A stretch of 64,000 nt of DNA from Pseudovibrio brasiliensis (GTDB lineage Bacteria > Pseudomonadota > Alphaproteobacteria > Rhizobiales > Stappiaceae): assembly GCF_018282095.1 (NCBI RefSeq), contig NZ_CP074126.1, positions 1,498,501 through 1,562,500 on the forward strand, read 5' to 3'. Of this stretch, positions 8,785 through 18,680 are shown one piece after another. The position numbers were made by a program, and so were the translations under genes. Numbering within the stretch: the stretch's first letter is position 1; each line of letters begins with the position of its first letter. Under the pieces are notes generated by a model. That model saw nothing but the letters and a program-made list of their open reading frames with translations. It had not been told where the DNA came from and did no database searches.

Positions 8785-8904
8785 TTCCTCCCCCACTTCA
8801 GCAGGCGAGAAACCTTTGACAAAATTCGCCCAGTTATTTGACGTCTAAATAGTGGTTTGACGTTTTTTACGGATCTAAGCCATTGAAATTTAGACAAGAG
8901 TTCA

Positions 8905-8952
8905 GGATTGAAAATCCGCGTGTCGGTGGTTCGAATCCGCCTCCGGGCACCA
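8905..8952 (+). other. tRNA-Phe 3' fragment, probable island attachment site
   Basis: These 48 bases match the 3' part of an alphaproteobacterial tRNA-Phe. They comprise the anticodon arm with GAA in the loop (8910-8912), the variable loop, the T arm with GGTTCGAATCC, the 3' acceptor strand, and an encoded CCA at 8950-8952. The upstream sequence has no D arm and no 5' acceptor strand, so this is not a working tRNA. Such truncated copies are left when an element integrates at the 3' end of a tRNA gene. By orientation the integrated element would lie to the left, with the intact tRNA at its far end, outside this window. Confidence 0.8.
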
Positions 8953-9018
8953 CTTATCTCATTGAAATTATTAGATAATAAATCGATCGTTCTGCTGTAA
9001 GGGCATTGCTTGATCCTT

Positions 9019-10449
9019 TCATCGCCGGCTCTTACGCGTCAGAACAGCAGCTCGTTTGAAGAACTCCGGGTCCCAGTCTGTGATGGAGGTTTCTTCTACG
9101 GCGGATTGGAGGCGGAGGGTTTGGTCGGAGACGAGGGCGGAGAAGCCGGAGAGGGCGAGGTCTTCCAGCATTGCCAGTTCCATGAAGGCTTTTTGACGAG
9201 GAGAGCGTTGGGATTTGTACTCGCCGTTCCATTTTGTTGCGAGTTTGGGATTGCTGACGAAATCAGTCAGTCCTTTTTGCTCCTGCGGTGTGCTTAGTAG
9301 CTCGGACGTATCGCTGTTCAGGGGCTTTGAGTTGAGCCATTCGGCTGTTTCGCCTTCGATGAATGGCGTTCCATCATCAAAGCAGAGTTCTCGTAGTTCG
9401 GGGACGCGACTAACAAAACTCTGAGTGCTTTCGGTGATCGTATTGGCGACCTGGATGTGATCGGCTTTGAGTGCCAATTGTGCGGCGAGATACTGGCCTT
9501 CAATCCAAAAGGGCATGGAGAAAAGTGTCGTCTCCAGCTGGTGAATGATCGAAATATCTGGTGTGCCCTGCTTTAAGGCATCTTTGTACTTGTCACAGGT
9601 ATCGATAGATATTGCCGGGATAATGGTTCGGGGCTCTGAGGAGATTTGGGGAGCGCCTGTTATCTCTTGCCAACAAGCGTAGCGCCGAAGGTGGTAGATA
9701 AAAGGTAGGGACGGGTCTTGCTTGAAAATGAGTGTGCAGATCTCAGCCGTGAGACGTTTGAAAGAACGAGCATCCATTACTGCCGATGAGCCAACTTGAC
9801 CGGCACTTGTTGAATCTGTAGAAGCGCCGGAACTGGTGGCTTTGCGTGCTTGCTCGTTCTCTTGCTGTTTTTTCTCCAGCTCTATGCGTTCTTGAAGAAC
9901 TCGAAAATCTTTTATTAATCCATGTTCAAGCAAAAGCTCGTTTTTGATCAGTCGGGCAAGGCTTTCCTCAAGTTTATCTGCTTCTGATCCGGGTTTGCCT
10001 GGCAAACTATCCAGACTGAAGAGACCGCAAATGCGCCTGAGGATGAGCTCAAACCTGCGGTCTTCTTTGGGGTGAAGTTCTGTCTTAGGTGTTGTTAAGC
10101 ACGCATCGAGCGCTCTGATACAACTGGCCAACGCACCACGTGTTTTCCGTGTCATTCTTGCTAGCAGTAGTGCCTCGAAAACGGCTAGGCTCTTTTGCGT
10201 GTTCTGCAACAGCATGAGGGCTTCTCGTTCCACCAGACTCCAATCGATTGAGCCATGGGAGAGCGTGCCGCGCTTCATTAATTCGTCACTTACTGCATCG
10301 AAATCCGGGTGATCTTCGATGTCATCTTCAAATCCTTCTGAGATGGGTGAAAGGACTGCCTTTGCCAGATCATCGTAGGATGTCACGAAGATGGAAAAAG
10401 TAGCCGGAGCTACCTCTTCAGAACTTGTATCTGTTGTGGTCATAGGCAT
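9019..10449 (-). CDS. tssA: T6SS protein TssA
   Basis: About 476 residues, matching the ImpA/VasJ-type TssA proteins that cap the baseplate and coordinate sheath assembly. The N-terminal region (about 20-130, with LSPISEGFEDDIEDHPDFDAVSDELMKRGTLSH split across it) is the ImpA-N domain. A charged, Ser-rich linker (about 205-235) separates it from the C-terminal VasJ-like domain. The ATG at 10449 shares one base with the stop codon of tssM, so the pair is translationally coupled. Nothing is missing. tssM-tssA here run opposite to the remaining structural genes. Confidence 0.85.
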   Translation of the reverse strand: MPMTTTDTSSEEVAPATFSIFVTSYDDLAKAVLSPISEGFEDDIEDHPDFDAVSDELMKRGTLSHGSIDWSLVEREALMLLQNTQKSLAVFEALLLARMTRKTRGALASCIRALDACLTTPKTELHPKEDRRFELILRRICGLFSLDSLPGKPGSEADKLEESLARLIKNELLLEHGLIKDFRVLQERIELEKKQQENEQARKATSSGASTDSTSAGQVGSSAVMDARSFKRLTAEICTLIFKQDPSLPFIYHLRRYACWQEITGAPQISSEPRTIIPAISIDTCDKYKDALKQGTPDISIIHQLETTLFSMPFWIEGQYLAAQLALKADHIQVANTITESTQSFVSRVPELRELCFDDGTPFIEGETAEWLNSKPLNSDTSELLSTPQEQKGLTDFVSNPKLATKWNGEYKSQRSPRQKAFMELAMLEDLALSGFSALVSDQTLRLQSAVEETSITDWDPEFFKRAAVLTRKSRR

Positions 10450-13400
10450 CACATCTTTGCTGGCAGGATAAGGCCGGAGAGTGGCTGCTTGCGTGCCAAT
10501 GAACTGGCTCCTTTATGAAGCAAGGAGTATGTTGCTTTCTGCCCGTTGAAGCTGAACTCGATCAGCGCGCCATTGCTATCAAAGCCTTTTGTCGTGGCAA
10601 AATCCAGCAATCGGAAACCAGACCATGGCCCTTTGAAGGTGGTGGTATGTGGACGACCACGACCCGCAGGGAAGACTGACAGACTGCTTTCTGCTTCATT
10701 TGTGAGAACATTCGGCCAGATCACCCGGATGGGGCGACGTGGGCCGTGGGAGTAAGAGATGATCTGCCCTTCAATATTCATCACGGCACGGCGGAGTTTT
10801 GCGGAAAGAGAGACTGGCTGGATGTTGTATTCCACACCGATCAGGCCTTCAGAGTTAAAGTAGCTTCTGCGCAGATCTAAGATGATCTTGAGATTATCCT
10901 GAAACTCCTTGGCGATGGCCAGATGGCGACCGTCGATGGTTTTAGGCTCGCCCGTAGCCTCTTCAACGAACACGATCAGGTTCTTTTTGTAGAACGTTTC
11001 GATCTTGCCACCGGGACCGAAGAAGCTTTCAAACTCTTCAAGAGGGATCTCTTGCTCTGCTTGCTTGTTGAAAGGATAAAGCTGAGCGTAGTTGAGGTTA
11101 TAGTCTGCGTAGATTTCTTCATTCCAACTGCGTTGCAGCTCTTTCTTGGCTTCTTGCAGCAACACTTTCCAACTTTGATCAGCCAGTTTTGCGAAGAAGC
11201 GATTGAGTGGGCTGGGAAGATCTACACCGATGCGTTTGAGTGTGTAGATTGGGTCTTCGCCCTGAAGATCAATTCTGGCCTTGGCACGCGCCAATGCAAC
11301 TTCGCCAGATCGTTCTCCGGCTTGGCGGATGTCTTTCAGATACTCATAAAGAGTATTAAGAGCCGCATCGAGATCTTCAAGGTATGCCTTCTCCCCCTCT
11401 TCAGCTTCCACCAATCCATTGAGATTGGAAAAGGCGCGGCGGACGCGGAGGCCTTGTTCTCTATAGATGTCAAAGGGCAAATCAGAATTGACGGCTTGCT
11501 CGGCATTGAGCTCAATGAGCTTACTCTCGTAGATTTCTGTTTCACTCTTAACCCGGTTGATGAGCCGATTCAGAGGTCTGTCTGGCCCAGTCAGCGTTTC
11601 CAGAATATCTACCGCGTGATCTAGATTTCTGAAGTCTGTAATTTCCAGACGGTTCAGCGCGTCATTCCAGTTGGAGATGTAGTTCGTTGCATAGCGGGAT
11701 GCAATTTTGCGACGGAACTCTTTCAGGTCAGCCTGGGAATATTCAACGGTGTCCCGCTCATCGGCAACCCAGGCATCCTCTACGGCGACGACGGACAGGC
11801 CATCATTCATTTTGACGAAATAGTCGAGATAAGCATCCTTTGTGAAAAACTGCTTTACCCCAATTGGTTGGTCGTCATGAGCGGTGGTTCCGGTTCCGCT
11901 GAAAACGATGTTGTATGCCGGCCCGATGTCGTTTCTGAAGTTCACCGGAGCAGCCAGCTGTCTGTCACTGACTTGCTCGATATTGCGATAAAGACGCAGG
12001 TCTCGCGGTACTTCTCTCAGATCTCTTTGGGAGGTCTCGACCAGATCTTTGTCCAGCTTCGCTTCTAGACCGGCAGTTTCGATAGCAAAGACAAGGTGAT
12101 CGCGTAGTGCTTTTTGCAGTTTGAGATCGCCTTCAAATTGCTCCTGCCATTTCTGTTCCATCCAGGAATTGACGAGGAGCTCATTTCGCCGGGAAGCATC
12201 GCCCAGCATTAGGTAGACGCGCAACGCTTCTAGACGTTCATTGCTATCTTTGCGGGTTTCATCATTCCCAAGAGCCGCAATCTCGTTTCGGACATATGCT
12301 GCAACCTCCGGCAGGAAGTAGCGGGCCAGCATATCGACGTAGGCTTTTTCAACTTCCGGGCCGATCTTATAACCCTGATAAAGTGAGAGTTGAGACACGA
12401 GCCAGTTTCTGTCGCGATAATTGCCAAAGATGTCGCTTGCCGATGTAAGTGCGTCAAGAGGACGGATGTAGTTCTGTCCAGAGGCGTTCAGGTTCTTATC
12501 AGGACCTTGTTGGAACAGTTCTTCAAAGCTCTCGGTGATATCGACGACCTCATCAGCTCGTGCCCGATTATTTTCATAGCCGACCCAATAGGTGCTGAAA
12601 AAGCCAACATAAAGAAGAGAAGCGGCTAGGCCCGATCCGACGAGAGCAAAGCGTTTGGCGCGTTCTATCTTGATGTTATCGCCCGCAAGGCCGGCTTCCT
12701 TGAACACGACCTGATCAAAGAGTGAGGCAGAGAAGTATTGCTTGGATGGGCCGCTATGAATGGGCAGGATTGGTGCTGCGATCTCATATTTCTGCGAAGT
12801 TGCCAGTAATACCGGATTTGTGGGAATGGCCTCCTGACGTGCAGAGGAAAAGAAGACACCGCGGATATGAGGAGCGGTCGAAAACTTGTCCTGATGAAGT
12901 GCTTTCCCCAGAAAAGAGCTCAGTATGTTGCTCAGACCAGCCATTTCGCGCGTGAACAAGTATAGCTGGCGCCTTTGATGCGCCGACCGCATTTCAGAAA
13001 GTCGGCCGACAACGGTGTTGTTGAGGTCATCAAGAAACTTGGCAAAGGCTGAGTTGAACTCGTCCAACCACTCATCTTGATCACGGCCATCGTGAAGATC
13101 AAATGTAAAGCCGAACGGTTTTGCTCTTTCGGCAGTAGCCAGACATCCAATGAACTCATGGAAGCCATCAATCAGATCAAATTTAGTGAGGACCACGTGT
13201 ACGGTGTAACGAGTGCCGAGCACTTCCGTCATTTCGCTCAGGCGAGCGTGAACAAGGGCAGCTTTTGTTGTTCGTTCTTGTGAGCTGAGTGAAAGCAGTT
13301 CGGAGAGATCCAGACACAATACGACGCCATTGATCGGTCTGCGTGGCCGATTATCCCGCAGGAGCTTTAGGAAACGACGCCATAAACCGGAATAATGCGT

Positions 13401-14033
13401 CTCTTTAGAGTCTGGTTGCTGTCCGTTTACATGTTCAACGAATTGGCCTGCCACATCAAAGAGAACAGCTTCATCAGTTACCCAGCAATCGACGTCTTTG
13501 GTTGGTTGAACATGTTTTGCATCTTCCTGAGAGAATAGGTGGGCAAGCGGGAACTTTAAGTTCGATTCAACGATCAAGGATGTTTTACCTGAACTGGGAG
13601 AGCCCAACATGACGAACCAAGGAAGTGCGTAGAGGTTCTTTCCTTTCTTCCGTTCACCCTTACCTGCCCAGTTTCTGCTGATTGTTTGGAGTGCCTGAGT
13701 GAAGCCGCGTTCAAACTCGTTCAGGTAGGATAGATCAGGTGACTTTGGCTTTTCTTTTTTGTCTTTATTTTTACTTAAATCAATCTTTTTCTTCTTTATG
13801 CTTACATAAACTAAGTTACTCGCGCCCCAAATGACAGAAAATATGGCCATTGCTACTGTCGCATAGATTAATTTTCTTTCGTCTGTCGGTGCGAAAGAGA
13901 AGATCGTATCCCTGAATAAAAATACGCATAAAACTAGTAAAATTAGAAATGTTAGGCTGATAAATATATATGACGTAGTTAATTTAATAATCGATAATAG
14001 TATTAATTTGATTATTGAAAGAGATCTAGCCAT
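10449..14033 (-). CDS. tssM: T6SS inner-membrane protein TssM (IcmF family)
   Basis: About 1194 residues, full length for TssM. Two N-terminal TM segments (about 10-40 and 57-80) are followed by a cytoplasmic NTPase-like domain with a Walker A motif GSPSSGKTS at about 145-152. A third TM near 470 leads to the large periplasmic domain that contacts TssJ. TssM with TssL and TssJ forms the membrane complex spanning the envelope. The start at 14033 (ATG) is preferred over the in-frame GTG one codon upstream. It is divergent from tssB across about 270 bp of AT-rich DNA and coupled to tssA. The intact Walker A suggests nucleotide binding. Confidence 0.95.
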   Translation of the reverse strand: MARSLSIIKLILLSIIKLTTSYIFISLTFLILLVLCVFLFRDTIFSFAPTDERKLIYATVAMAIFSVIWGASNLVYVSIKKKKIDLSKNKDKKEKPKSPDLSYLNEFERGFTQALQTISRNWAGKGERKKGKNLYALPWFVMLGSPSSGKTSLIVESNLKFPLAHLFSQEDAKHVQPTKDVDCWVTDEAVLFDVAGQFVEHVNGQQPDSKETHYSGLWRRFLKLLRDNRPRRPINGVVLCLDLSELLSLSSQERTTKAALVHARLSEMTEVLGTRYTVHVVLTKFDLIDGFHEFIGCLATAERAKPFGFTFDLHDGRDQDEWLDEFNSAFAKFLDDLNNTVVGRLSEMRSAHQRRQLYLFTREMAGLSNILSSFLGKALHQDKFSTAPHIRGVFFSSARQEAIPTNPVLLATSQKYEIAAPILPIHSGPSKQYFSASLFDQVVFKEAGLAGDNIKIERAKRFALVGSGLAASLLYVGFFSTYWVGYENNRARADEVVDITESFEELFQQGPDKNLNASGQNYIRPLDALTSASDIFGNYRDRNWLVSQLSLYQGYKIGPEVEKAYVDMLARYFLPEVAAYVRNEIAALGNDETRKDSNERLEALRVYLMLGDASRRNELLVNSWMEQKWQEQFEGDLKLQKALRDHLVFAIETAGLEAKLDKDLVETSQRDLREVPRDLRLYRNIEQVSDRQLAAPVNFRNDIGPAYNIVFSGTGTTAHDDQPIGVKQFFTKDAYLDYFVKMNDGLSVVAVEDAWVADERDTVEYSQADLKEFRRKIASRYATNYISNWNDALNRLEITDFRNLDHAVDILETLTGPDRPLNRLINRVKSETEIYESKLIELNAEQAVNSDLPFDIYREQGLRVRRAFSNLNGLVEAEEGEKAYLEDLDAALNTLYEYLKDIRQAGERSGEVALARAKARIDLQGEDPIYTLKRIGVDLPSPLNRFFAKLADQSWKVLLQEAKKELQRSWNEEIYADYNLNYAQLYPFNKQAEQEIPLEEFESFFGPGGKIETFYKKNLIVFVEEATGEPKTIDGRHLAIAKEFQDNLKIILDLRRSYFNSEGLIGVEYNIQPVSLSAKLRRAVMNIEGQIISYSHGPRRPIRVIWPNVLTNEAESSLSVFPAGRGRPHTTTFKGPWSGFRLLDFATTKGFDSNGALIEFSFNGQKATYSLLHKGASSLARKQPLSGLILPAKM

Positions 14034-14245
14034 CACTACGCTTCTCTGGTTTGTGTTAATAGGCGCGAATCACGTGTTGTGTTTGAATAATCTATTTGTT
14101 TCAGAATATTTACTTTGCTAATCAATATGACTAAAGTCTAATGAGGCAACTTTTACTTTTCGGTTGTCGATCGTTTTTCTTTCCGATAGGCCTAAAGAAA
14201 ATTTAGAGTCGAATTGGCGCTAAAGTGTTTAATTTTAGATTTGAG

Positions 14246-14268
14246 TATAATCTTAGGTAAATCCTAAG
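14246..14268 (+). promoter_or_regulatory. Candidate tssB promoter -10 with overlapping palindrome
   Basis: TATAAT at 14246-14251 is a perfect -10 hexamer; no good -35 sits 17 bp upstream. Immediately after it, CTTAGG (14252-14257) and CCTAAG (14263-14268) form an inverted repeat across the expected transcription start, a likely operator position. No sigma-54 element is visible in this divergent region. Confidence 0.4.
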
Positions 14269-14306
14269 TTGTTTTCTGATTTTCTAAGAAGAAATGGGGA
14301 ATTTCT

Positions 14307-14816
14307 ATGGCTGGCAAGGAAGGTTCTGTTGCGCCAAAAGAGCGAATTAATATTCGTTATGTTCCGGCAACTGGTGATCAGCAGGAAGAAGTTGAACTGC
14401 CGCTGCGTCTAGTCATGCTGGGTGATTACAACGGCAAAGAAGATGACACGCCTCTTGAAGACCGCGAGCTGCTTTCTGTCGATAAAAATACCTTTGCATC
14501 GGTCATGAAAGAAGCAGGTCTGGAGCGTGAGCTGACAGTCAAAAACACCCTTGTTGAGGAGGAAGATGCGCAGCTGGCTGTCAGCTTGAAGTTTGAAGGT
14601 CTTAAAGATTTCGAGCCAGACTCCATTGTTAAACAAGTGCCTGAACTTAAAAAGCTAATTGACCTTCGTGAAGCGCTGGTTGCTTTGAAAGGGCCACTTG
14701 GAAATATTCCGGCATTCCGTAATCGGCTCGAGCAGCTTTTGCAGGACAAAGAGCAAAGGGAAAAGCTTTTGTCAGAGCTGGATGCAGTCGTGTCTTCTCA
14801 GGAAGAAACCAGCTGA
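14307..14816 (+). CDS. tssB: T6SS sheath small subunit TssB (VipA)
   Basis: The 169-residue product has the TssB hallmarks KERINIRY and LPLRLVMLGDY near the N-terminus and the conserved helical C-terminal region. With TssC it builds the contractile sheath in the cytoplasm. It starts at an ATG after GGGGAA and heads the long rightward T6SS operon; tssC follows after 96 bp. Length and motifs are normal. Confidence 0.96.
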   Translation: MAGKEGSVAPKERINIRYVPATGDQQEEVELPLRLVMLGDYNGKEDDTPLEDRELLSVDKNTFASVMKEAGLERELTVKNTLVEEEDAQLAVSLKFEGLKDFEPDSIVKQVPELKKLIDLREALVALKGPLGNIPAFRNRLEQLLQDKEQREKLLSELDAVVSSQEETS

Positions 14817-14912
14817 TTTCGAGCTGTTGCAAGTGAAATTTCTGTAAAGCTGCGGAGCTCCATAGTTTTGATCCGCAAGTACTTTTCTAATTAAAAACAT
14901 GGATATGATGAC

Positions 14913-16406
14913 ATGGTAGATGTATCAGCCTCTGCCGGCCAGCCGGATGTTGCCGGTGCGGGCGCCGCGATTTCTCTTTTAGATCAGATTATGGAAGAGA
15001 CGCGCATTCGCCCGGAAGACGAAGAAAGCTATTCCATAGCGCGCAGAGGCGTAGAGGCGTTTATTTCCGACCTCCTTTCCAGTCAGGAAGTTGATCAGCG
15101 GATCAATCGTGTTCTGGTCGACCGTATGATTTCCGAATTAGACTTGAAAGTTTCCTCGCAGCTTGACGAGATCCTTCATGATGAGAAGTTTCAGGAACTT
15201 GAGTCTGCCTGGCGCGGACTGAAGCTGCTGGTTGATCGCACAGATTTTCGCGAAAACATCAAGATTGATGTACTTTCCGTTTCCAAAGACAAGCTGCTGG
15301 AAGACTTTGAAACGAGCCCGGAAGTCGTACAATCCGGCCTTTACAAGCACGTCTATTCTAGTGGCTATGGTCAGTTTGGTGGTGAGCCTGTAGGCGCGAT
15401 GATTGCGAACTATGACTTCGGTCCTGGCGCTCGTGATGTAAAGCTGCTTCAGTTTACTGCCTCTGTTGGCGCGATGGCACATGCTCCGTTTATTGCGGCG
15501 GCAGGTCCAAAGATGTTCGACGTTGATGAGTATGTGGATCTGCCAGCGCAAAAAGATCTGTTTTCCATCTACGAGGGACCGCGTTTCCGCAAATGGATGG
15601 GCTTCCGCCAGAGTGAAGACTCCCGCTATGTTGGCTTGACCTGCCCGCGCTTCTTGCTTCGTATGCCGTATGACGCTGAAGAAAATCCGGTTGATGCGTT
15701 CGTCTATAATGAGAACGTGACAGAAGAGCATGAAAGCTATCTTTGGGGTAACACCTCTTTCTTGATGGCAACACGCCTGACAGAGAGTTTTGCGAAATAC
15801 CGTTGGTGTCCAAATATCATTGGACCTCAATCAGGTGGTGCTGTTCACGACCTGCCGGTACATGTGTTTGAGGCCTTTGGTCAGCTTGAAGAGAAAATTC
15901 CAACGGAAGTTCTGGTCACAGACCGCCGTGAATTTGAGCTTGCTGAAGAAGGTTTCATTTCTTTGACCATGCGCAAGGGCTCAGACAATGCGGCGTTCTT
16001 TTCCGCAAACTCTGCGCAGAAGCCAAAGATCTTCCAGAATACCAAGGAAGGTAAAGAAGCCGAGACCAACTATAAGCTCGGTACGCAGCTTCCTTACATG
16101 ATGATTGTGAACCGTCTGGCTCACTACATCAAAGTGCTGCAGCGTGAGCAGATTGGTTCCTGGAAGGAACGTGAAGATCTTGAGCGTGAACTGAACACCT
16201 GGCTGCGCCAGTACGTGGCTGATCAGGAGAACCCACCTCAAGATGTGCGTTCTCGTCGTCCATTACGTGCTGCTGAAGTTATCGTTTCCGATGTTGAAGG
16301 TGATCCGGGTTGGTACCAGGTGTCTCTGAAAGTGCGTCCGCACTTCAAGTACATGGGTGCAAACTTTGAGCTGTCGCTTGTAGGTAAGCTGGACAAGGAT
16401 AGCTAA
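14913..16406 (+). CDS. tssC: T6SS sheath large subunit TssC (VipB)
   Basis: The 497-residue protein carries the typical TssC segment FQELESAWRGLKLLVDRT (about residues 93-110) and the long conserved C-terminal block beginning around AHYIKVLQREQIGSW. It co-polymerises with TssB to form the sheath that ClpV later recycles. It lies 96 bp after tssB and 9 bp before tssE, in the expected order. No unusual feature. Confidence 0.97.
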   Translation: MVDVSASAGQPDVAGAGAAISLLDQIMEETRIRPEDEESYSIARRGVEAFISDLLSSQEVDQRINRVLVDRMISELDLKVSSQLDEILHDEKFQELESAWRGLKLLVDRTDFRENIKIDVLSVSKDKLLEDFETSPEVVQSGLYKHVYSSGYGQFGGEPVGAMIANYDFGPGARDVKLLQFTASVGAMAHAPFIAAAGPKMFDVDEYVDLPAQKDLFSIYEGPRFRKWMGFRQSEDSRYVGLTCPRFLLRMPYDAEENPVDAFVYNENVTEEHESYLWGNTSFLMATRLTESFAKYRWCPNIIGPQSGGAVHDLPVHVFEAFGQLEEKIPTEVLVTDRREFELAEEGFISLTMRKGSDNAAFFSANSAQKPKIFQNTKEGKEAETNYKLGTQLPYMMIVNRLAHYIKVLQREQIGSWKEREDLERELNTWLRQYVADQENPPQDVRSRRPLRAAEVIVSDVEGDPGWYQVSLKVRPHFKYMGANFELSLVGKLDKDS

Positions 16407-16415
16407 GGCTGACCT

Positions 16416-16874
16416 ATGAGAAAGCGCGAAGATACCGTTGTTTGGGACAGTAGACTTCGGACAGCTCGGGGCAGTTTGTTTGAGCGTTTGATAGCTGATG
16501 AGGAGGAGGTCGCTCCTCCTCAGAGCGTTGATTTGCTGGAAGCCAAAGTAAATTCGATCAAACGTCACTTGGCCAAACTGTTGAACGCCAGAGCAGGGGC
16601 ATCTGCTGCTACTCCGGACTTGGGGCTGGTGGACTTCAACCTGTCCAGTGTCGCGACCAACGATCTGACCCAACACATCGCAGCGTCTATTCGTCAATGC
16701 ATCGAGAGATACGAACCGCGGGTGAAGGTGAGGTCAGTCCATTTTGTCCGTGATCCAGACAGACCGTTAGAGCTGCGCTTCAAAGCAACGTTGCTCATGC
16801 CCGCCCTTAGCAAGGGAGAGCAGGTGCAAATCGATATTCTTATGAAAGACGGGCATGTCGCCCATATTGTTTAG
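16416..16874 (+). CDS. tssE: T6SS baseplate protein TssE (gp25-like)
   Basis: The 152-residue protein has the gp25/lysozyme-like domain of T4-type baseplates. The C-terminal half (about 75-150) contains IERYEPRVKVRSVHFV and the strand LELRFKATLLMP. TssE joins TssF, TssG and TssK in the wedge on which the sheath assembles. It sits between tssC and tssF, as in most T6SS loci. Confidence 0.93.
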   Translation: MRKREDTVVWDSRLRTARGSLFERLIADEEEVAPPQSVDLLEAKVNSIKRHLAKLLNARAGASAATPDLGLVDFNLSSVATNDLTQHIAASIRQCIERYEPRVKVRSVHFVRDPDRPLELRFKATLLMPALSKGEQVQIDILMKDGHVAHIV

Positions 16875-16892
16875 TCAAGCAGGCAACCAGCT

Positions 16893-18680
16893 GTGAAAGC
16901 TTCTTACTTTCAGGACGAACTGACTTATCTGCGCGAGAGCGGTCGGCTTTTTTCCGAGCGCAACCCGCGGCTGTCGAAGTATCTGTCTGATGCCTCCACG
17001 GATCCTGATGTGGAACGGTTGCTGGAAGGCTTTGCGTTCCTGACATCAAGACTGCGCGAGAAGCTGGATGATGAGTTGCCAGAGCTCACCCACTCGCTCG
17101 TGCAGTTGCTTATTCCAAACTTCCTGCGGGCGTTTCCTTCAACAACGCTGATGCAGATGGTGCCCGTTGAAAAAGCGATTACAGAACGGCAGGTCTTGCC
17201 TGCCGGCTCGCAAATTCTGTCGAGGCCTGTTGATGAGATTGTTTGTCCGTTTCAAACCACAGCAGATGTAACCGTTTATCCGCTTGATATCGTCGAGCAG
17301 GACGTTCAGCGCTCACGTGAAAGCACTGTCCTGACGCTTAAGTTCCAGACACTATCTGGGTTGCCGTTGTCCCGGTTGAGCTTCCGCGATCTGCGTTTAT
17401 GGATAGCAGGTGATGAGGTCGCCGCGCAGATGCTATATCTGTGGCTGGGGCGATACCTGAAGGACATCAGTGTTTGCTTTGACTCCAAGGAGGCAGAGGA
17501 TGGTGAAGTTACCCGCTATAAGCTTCCGATCTCAGCGCTACAGCCGGGCAGCTTTGGTGGATCTGAAGCGCTGCTTCCCAACGAAAACTCGGCCTATGAG
17601 GGCTATCGCCTGCTGCAGGAGTACTTCGTCTTTCCTGCTAAGTTCCAATGCTATGATATTGATGGGCTGGAACCGTTCTTCCGAAATCGTGAGGAAACAG
17701 ATTTCTCACTAGAGCTCACGTTCTCCAGGCCTCTGCCACCAGAGGTAAAAGTCCGCCCTGGAACGTTCCGTCTTTACTGCGTGCCAGCAGTGAACCTGTT
17801 TGCCTATGATGCTGAGCCAATGAAGATCGATCATAGCCAAATGCGGTATCCAATCAGGCCAACTGCAAATGGGCGTGGTGCGATTGATATCTTCTCTATT
17901 GACCGCATTATGAGTTGGCGTGCTGCAAAAGATCCATCAAGTGGTTCTCATTTGCGAGAATATCCGTCTTTTGAGTCCTTCCATCACGAAGTTGAACGGG
18001 CAGACGGCCTCACTCAGATTTATTATCGCTTGCGGCTTCGCGAAGCCTTGGGCAAGCGCGGCATGGAACATCTGGTTTCATTCGTGCGCCATGACAATGA
18101 GCGTGCGATCCCAGAGCATGAAGTTTTGTCCGCAGACCTAAAGTGCTTCCATCCCAATCATGCGATGGAACTGGGAGCAGGGGATGTGTGTGAGCCAACC
18201 GGTGAAACGCCAAGCTTCGTGACCTTCAAGAACTTGGGGCAGCCAACAGCGCCAGTTTATCCGCCACTGGATGGATCGCTCTACTGGAACCTCATTTCCA
18301 ATCTTTCTCTCAATTACGTCTCCCTTCTTGAAAAAGAAGCGTTGAAGACCGTGATTGCGACCTACGATTTTCAGGCGCGCCTGAACAGGCAAGATGAGCG
18401 GGTCAGCAAGCAGCGTATTGATGGCATTGTTTCGATTGAGACAAAGCCAGTCGACAAGCTATTTCGAGGGCAGGCTGTTCGAGGTTTGAAAACAGTCATG
18501 TCCCTCAATGAAGAGGCGTTTCAGAGTGAGGGCGAAATGTTCTTGTTCTGCAGTGTGCTTGCAGAATTCTTTTCTCTCTATTCAAGTGTCAATTCGTTCC
18601 ACGAACTCATCGTGAATGGAACGCAAAATAATGAAGTTTATCAATGGCCAGCGAAAATTGGGCGACAGCCTCTGATCTAA
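16893..18680 (+). CDS. tssF: T6SS baseplate protein TssF
   Basis: The 595-residue product opens with the diagnostic segment YFQDELTYLRESGRLFSERN and continues with LSDASTDPDVERLLEGFAFL, both standard for TssF. The start codon is GTG at 16893, 18 bp after tssE. Its 3' end overlaps tssG by 37 bp. TssF pairs with TssG in the baseplate wedge. Length is normal. Confidence 0.96.
   Translation: MKASYFQDELTYLRESGRLFSERNPRLSKYLSDASTDPDVERLLEGFAFLTSRLREKLDDELPELTHSLVQLLIPNFLRAFPSTTLMQMVPVEKAITERQVLPAGSQILSRPVDEIVCPFQTTADVTVYPLDIVEQDVQRSRESTVLTLKFQTLSGLPLSRLSFRDLRLWIAGDEVAAQMLYLWLGRYLKDISVCFDSKEAEDGEVTRYKLPISALQPGSFGGSEALLPNENSAYEGYRLLQEYFVFPAKFQCYDIDGLEPFFRNREETDFSLELTFSRPLPPEVKVRPGTFRLYCVPAVNLFAYDAEPMKIDHSQMRYPIRPTANGRGAIDIFSIDRIMSWRAAKDPSSGSHLREYPSFESFHHEVERADGLTQIYYRLRLREALGKRGMEHLVSFVRHDNERAIPEHEVLSADLKCFHPNHAMELGAGDVCEPTGETPSFVTFKNLGQPTAPVYPPLDGSLYWNLISNLSLNYVSLLEKEALKTVIATYDFQARLNRQDERVSKQRIDGIVSIETKPVDKLFRGQAVRGLKTVMSLNEEAFQSEGEMFLFCSVLAEFFSLYSSVNSFHELIVNGTQNNEVYQWPAKIGRQPLI

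Noticed and set aside
8880-8953. A complete tRNA-Phe gene
   Set aside because: Only the anticodon arm, T arm and 3' acceptor strand are present; the D arm and 5' acceptor strand are missing.
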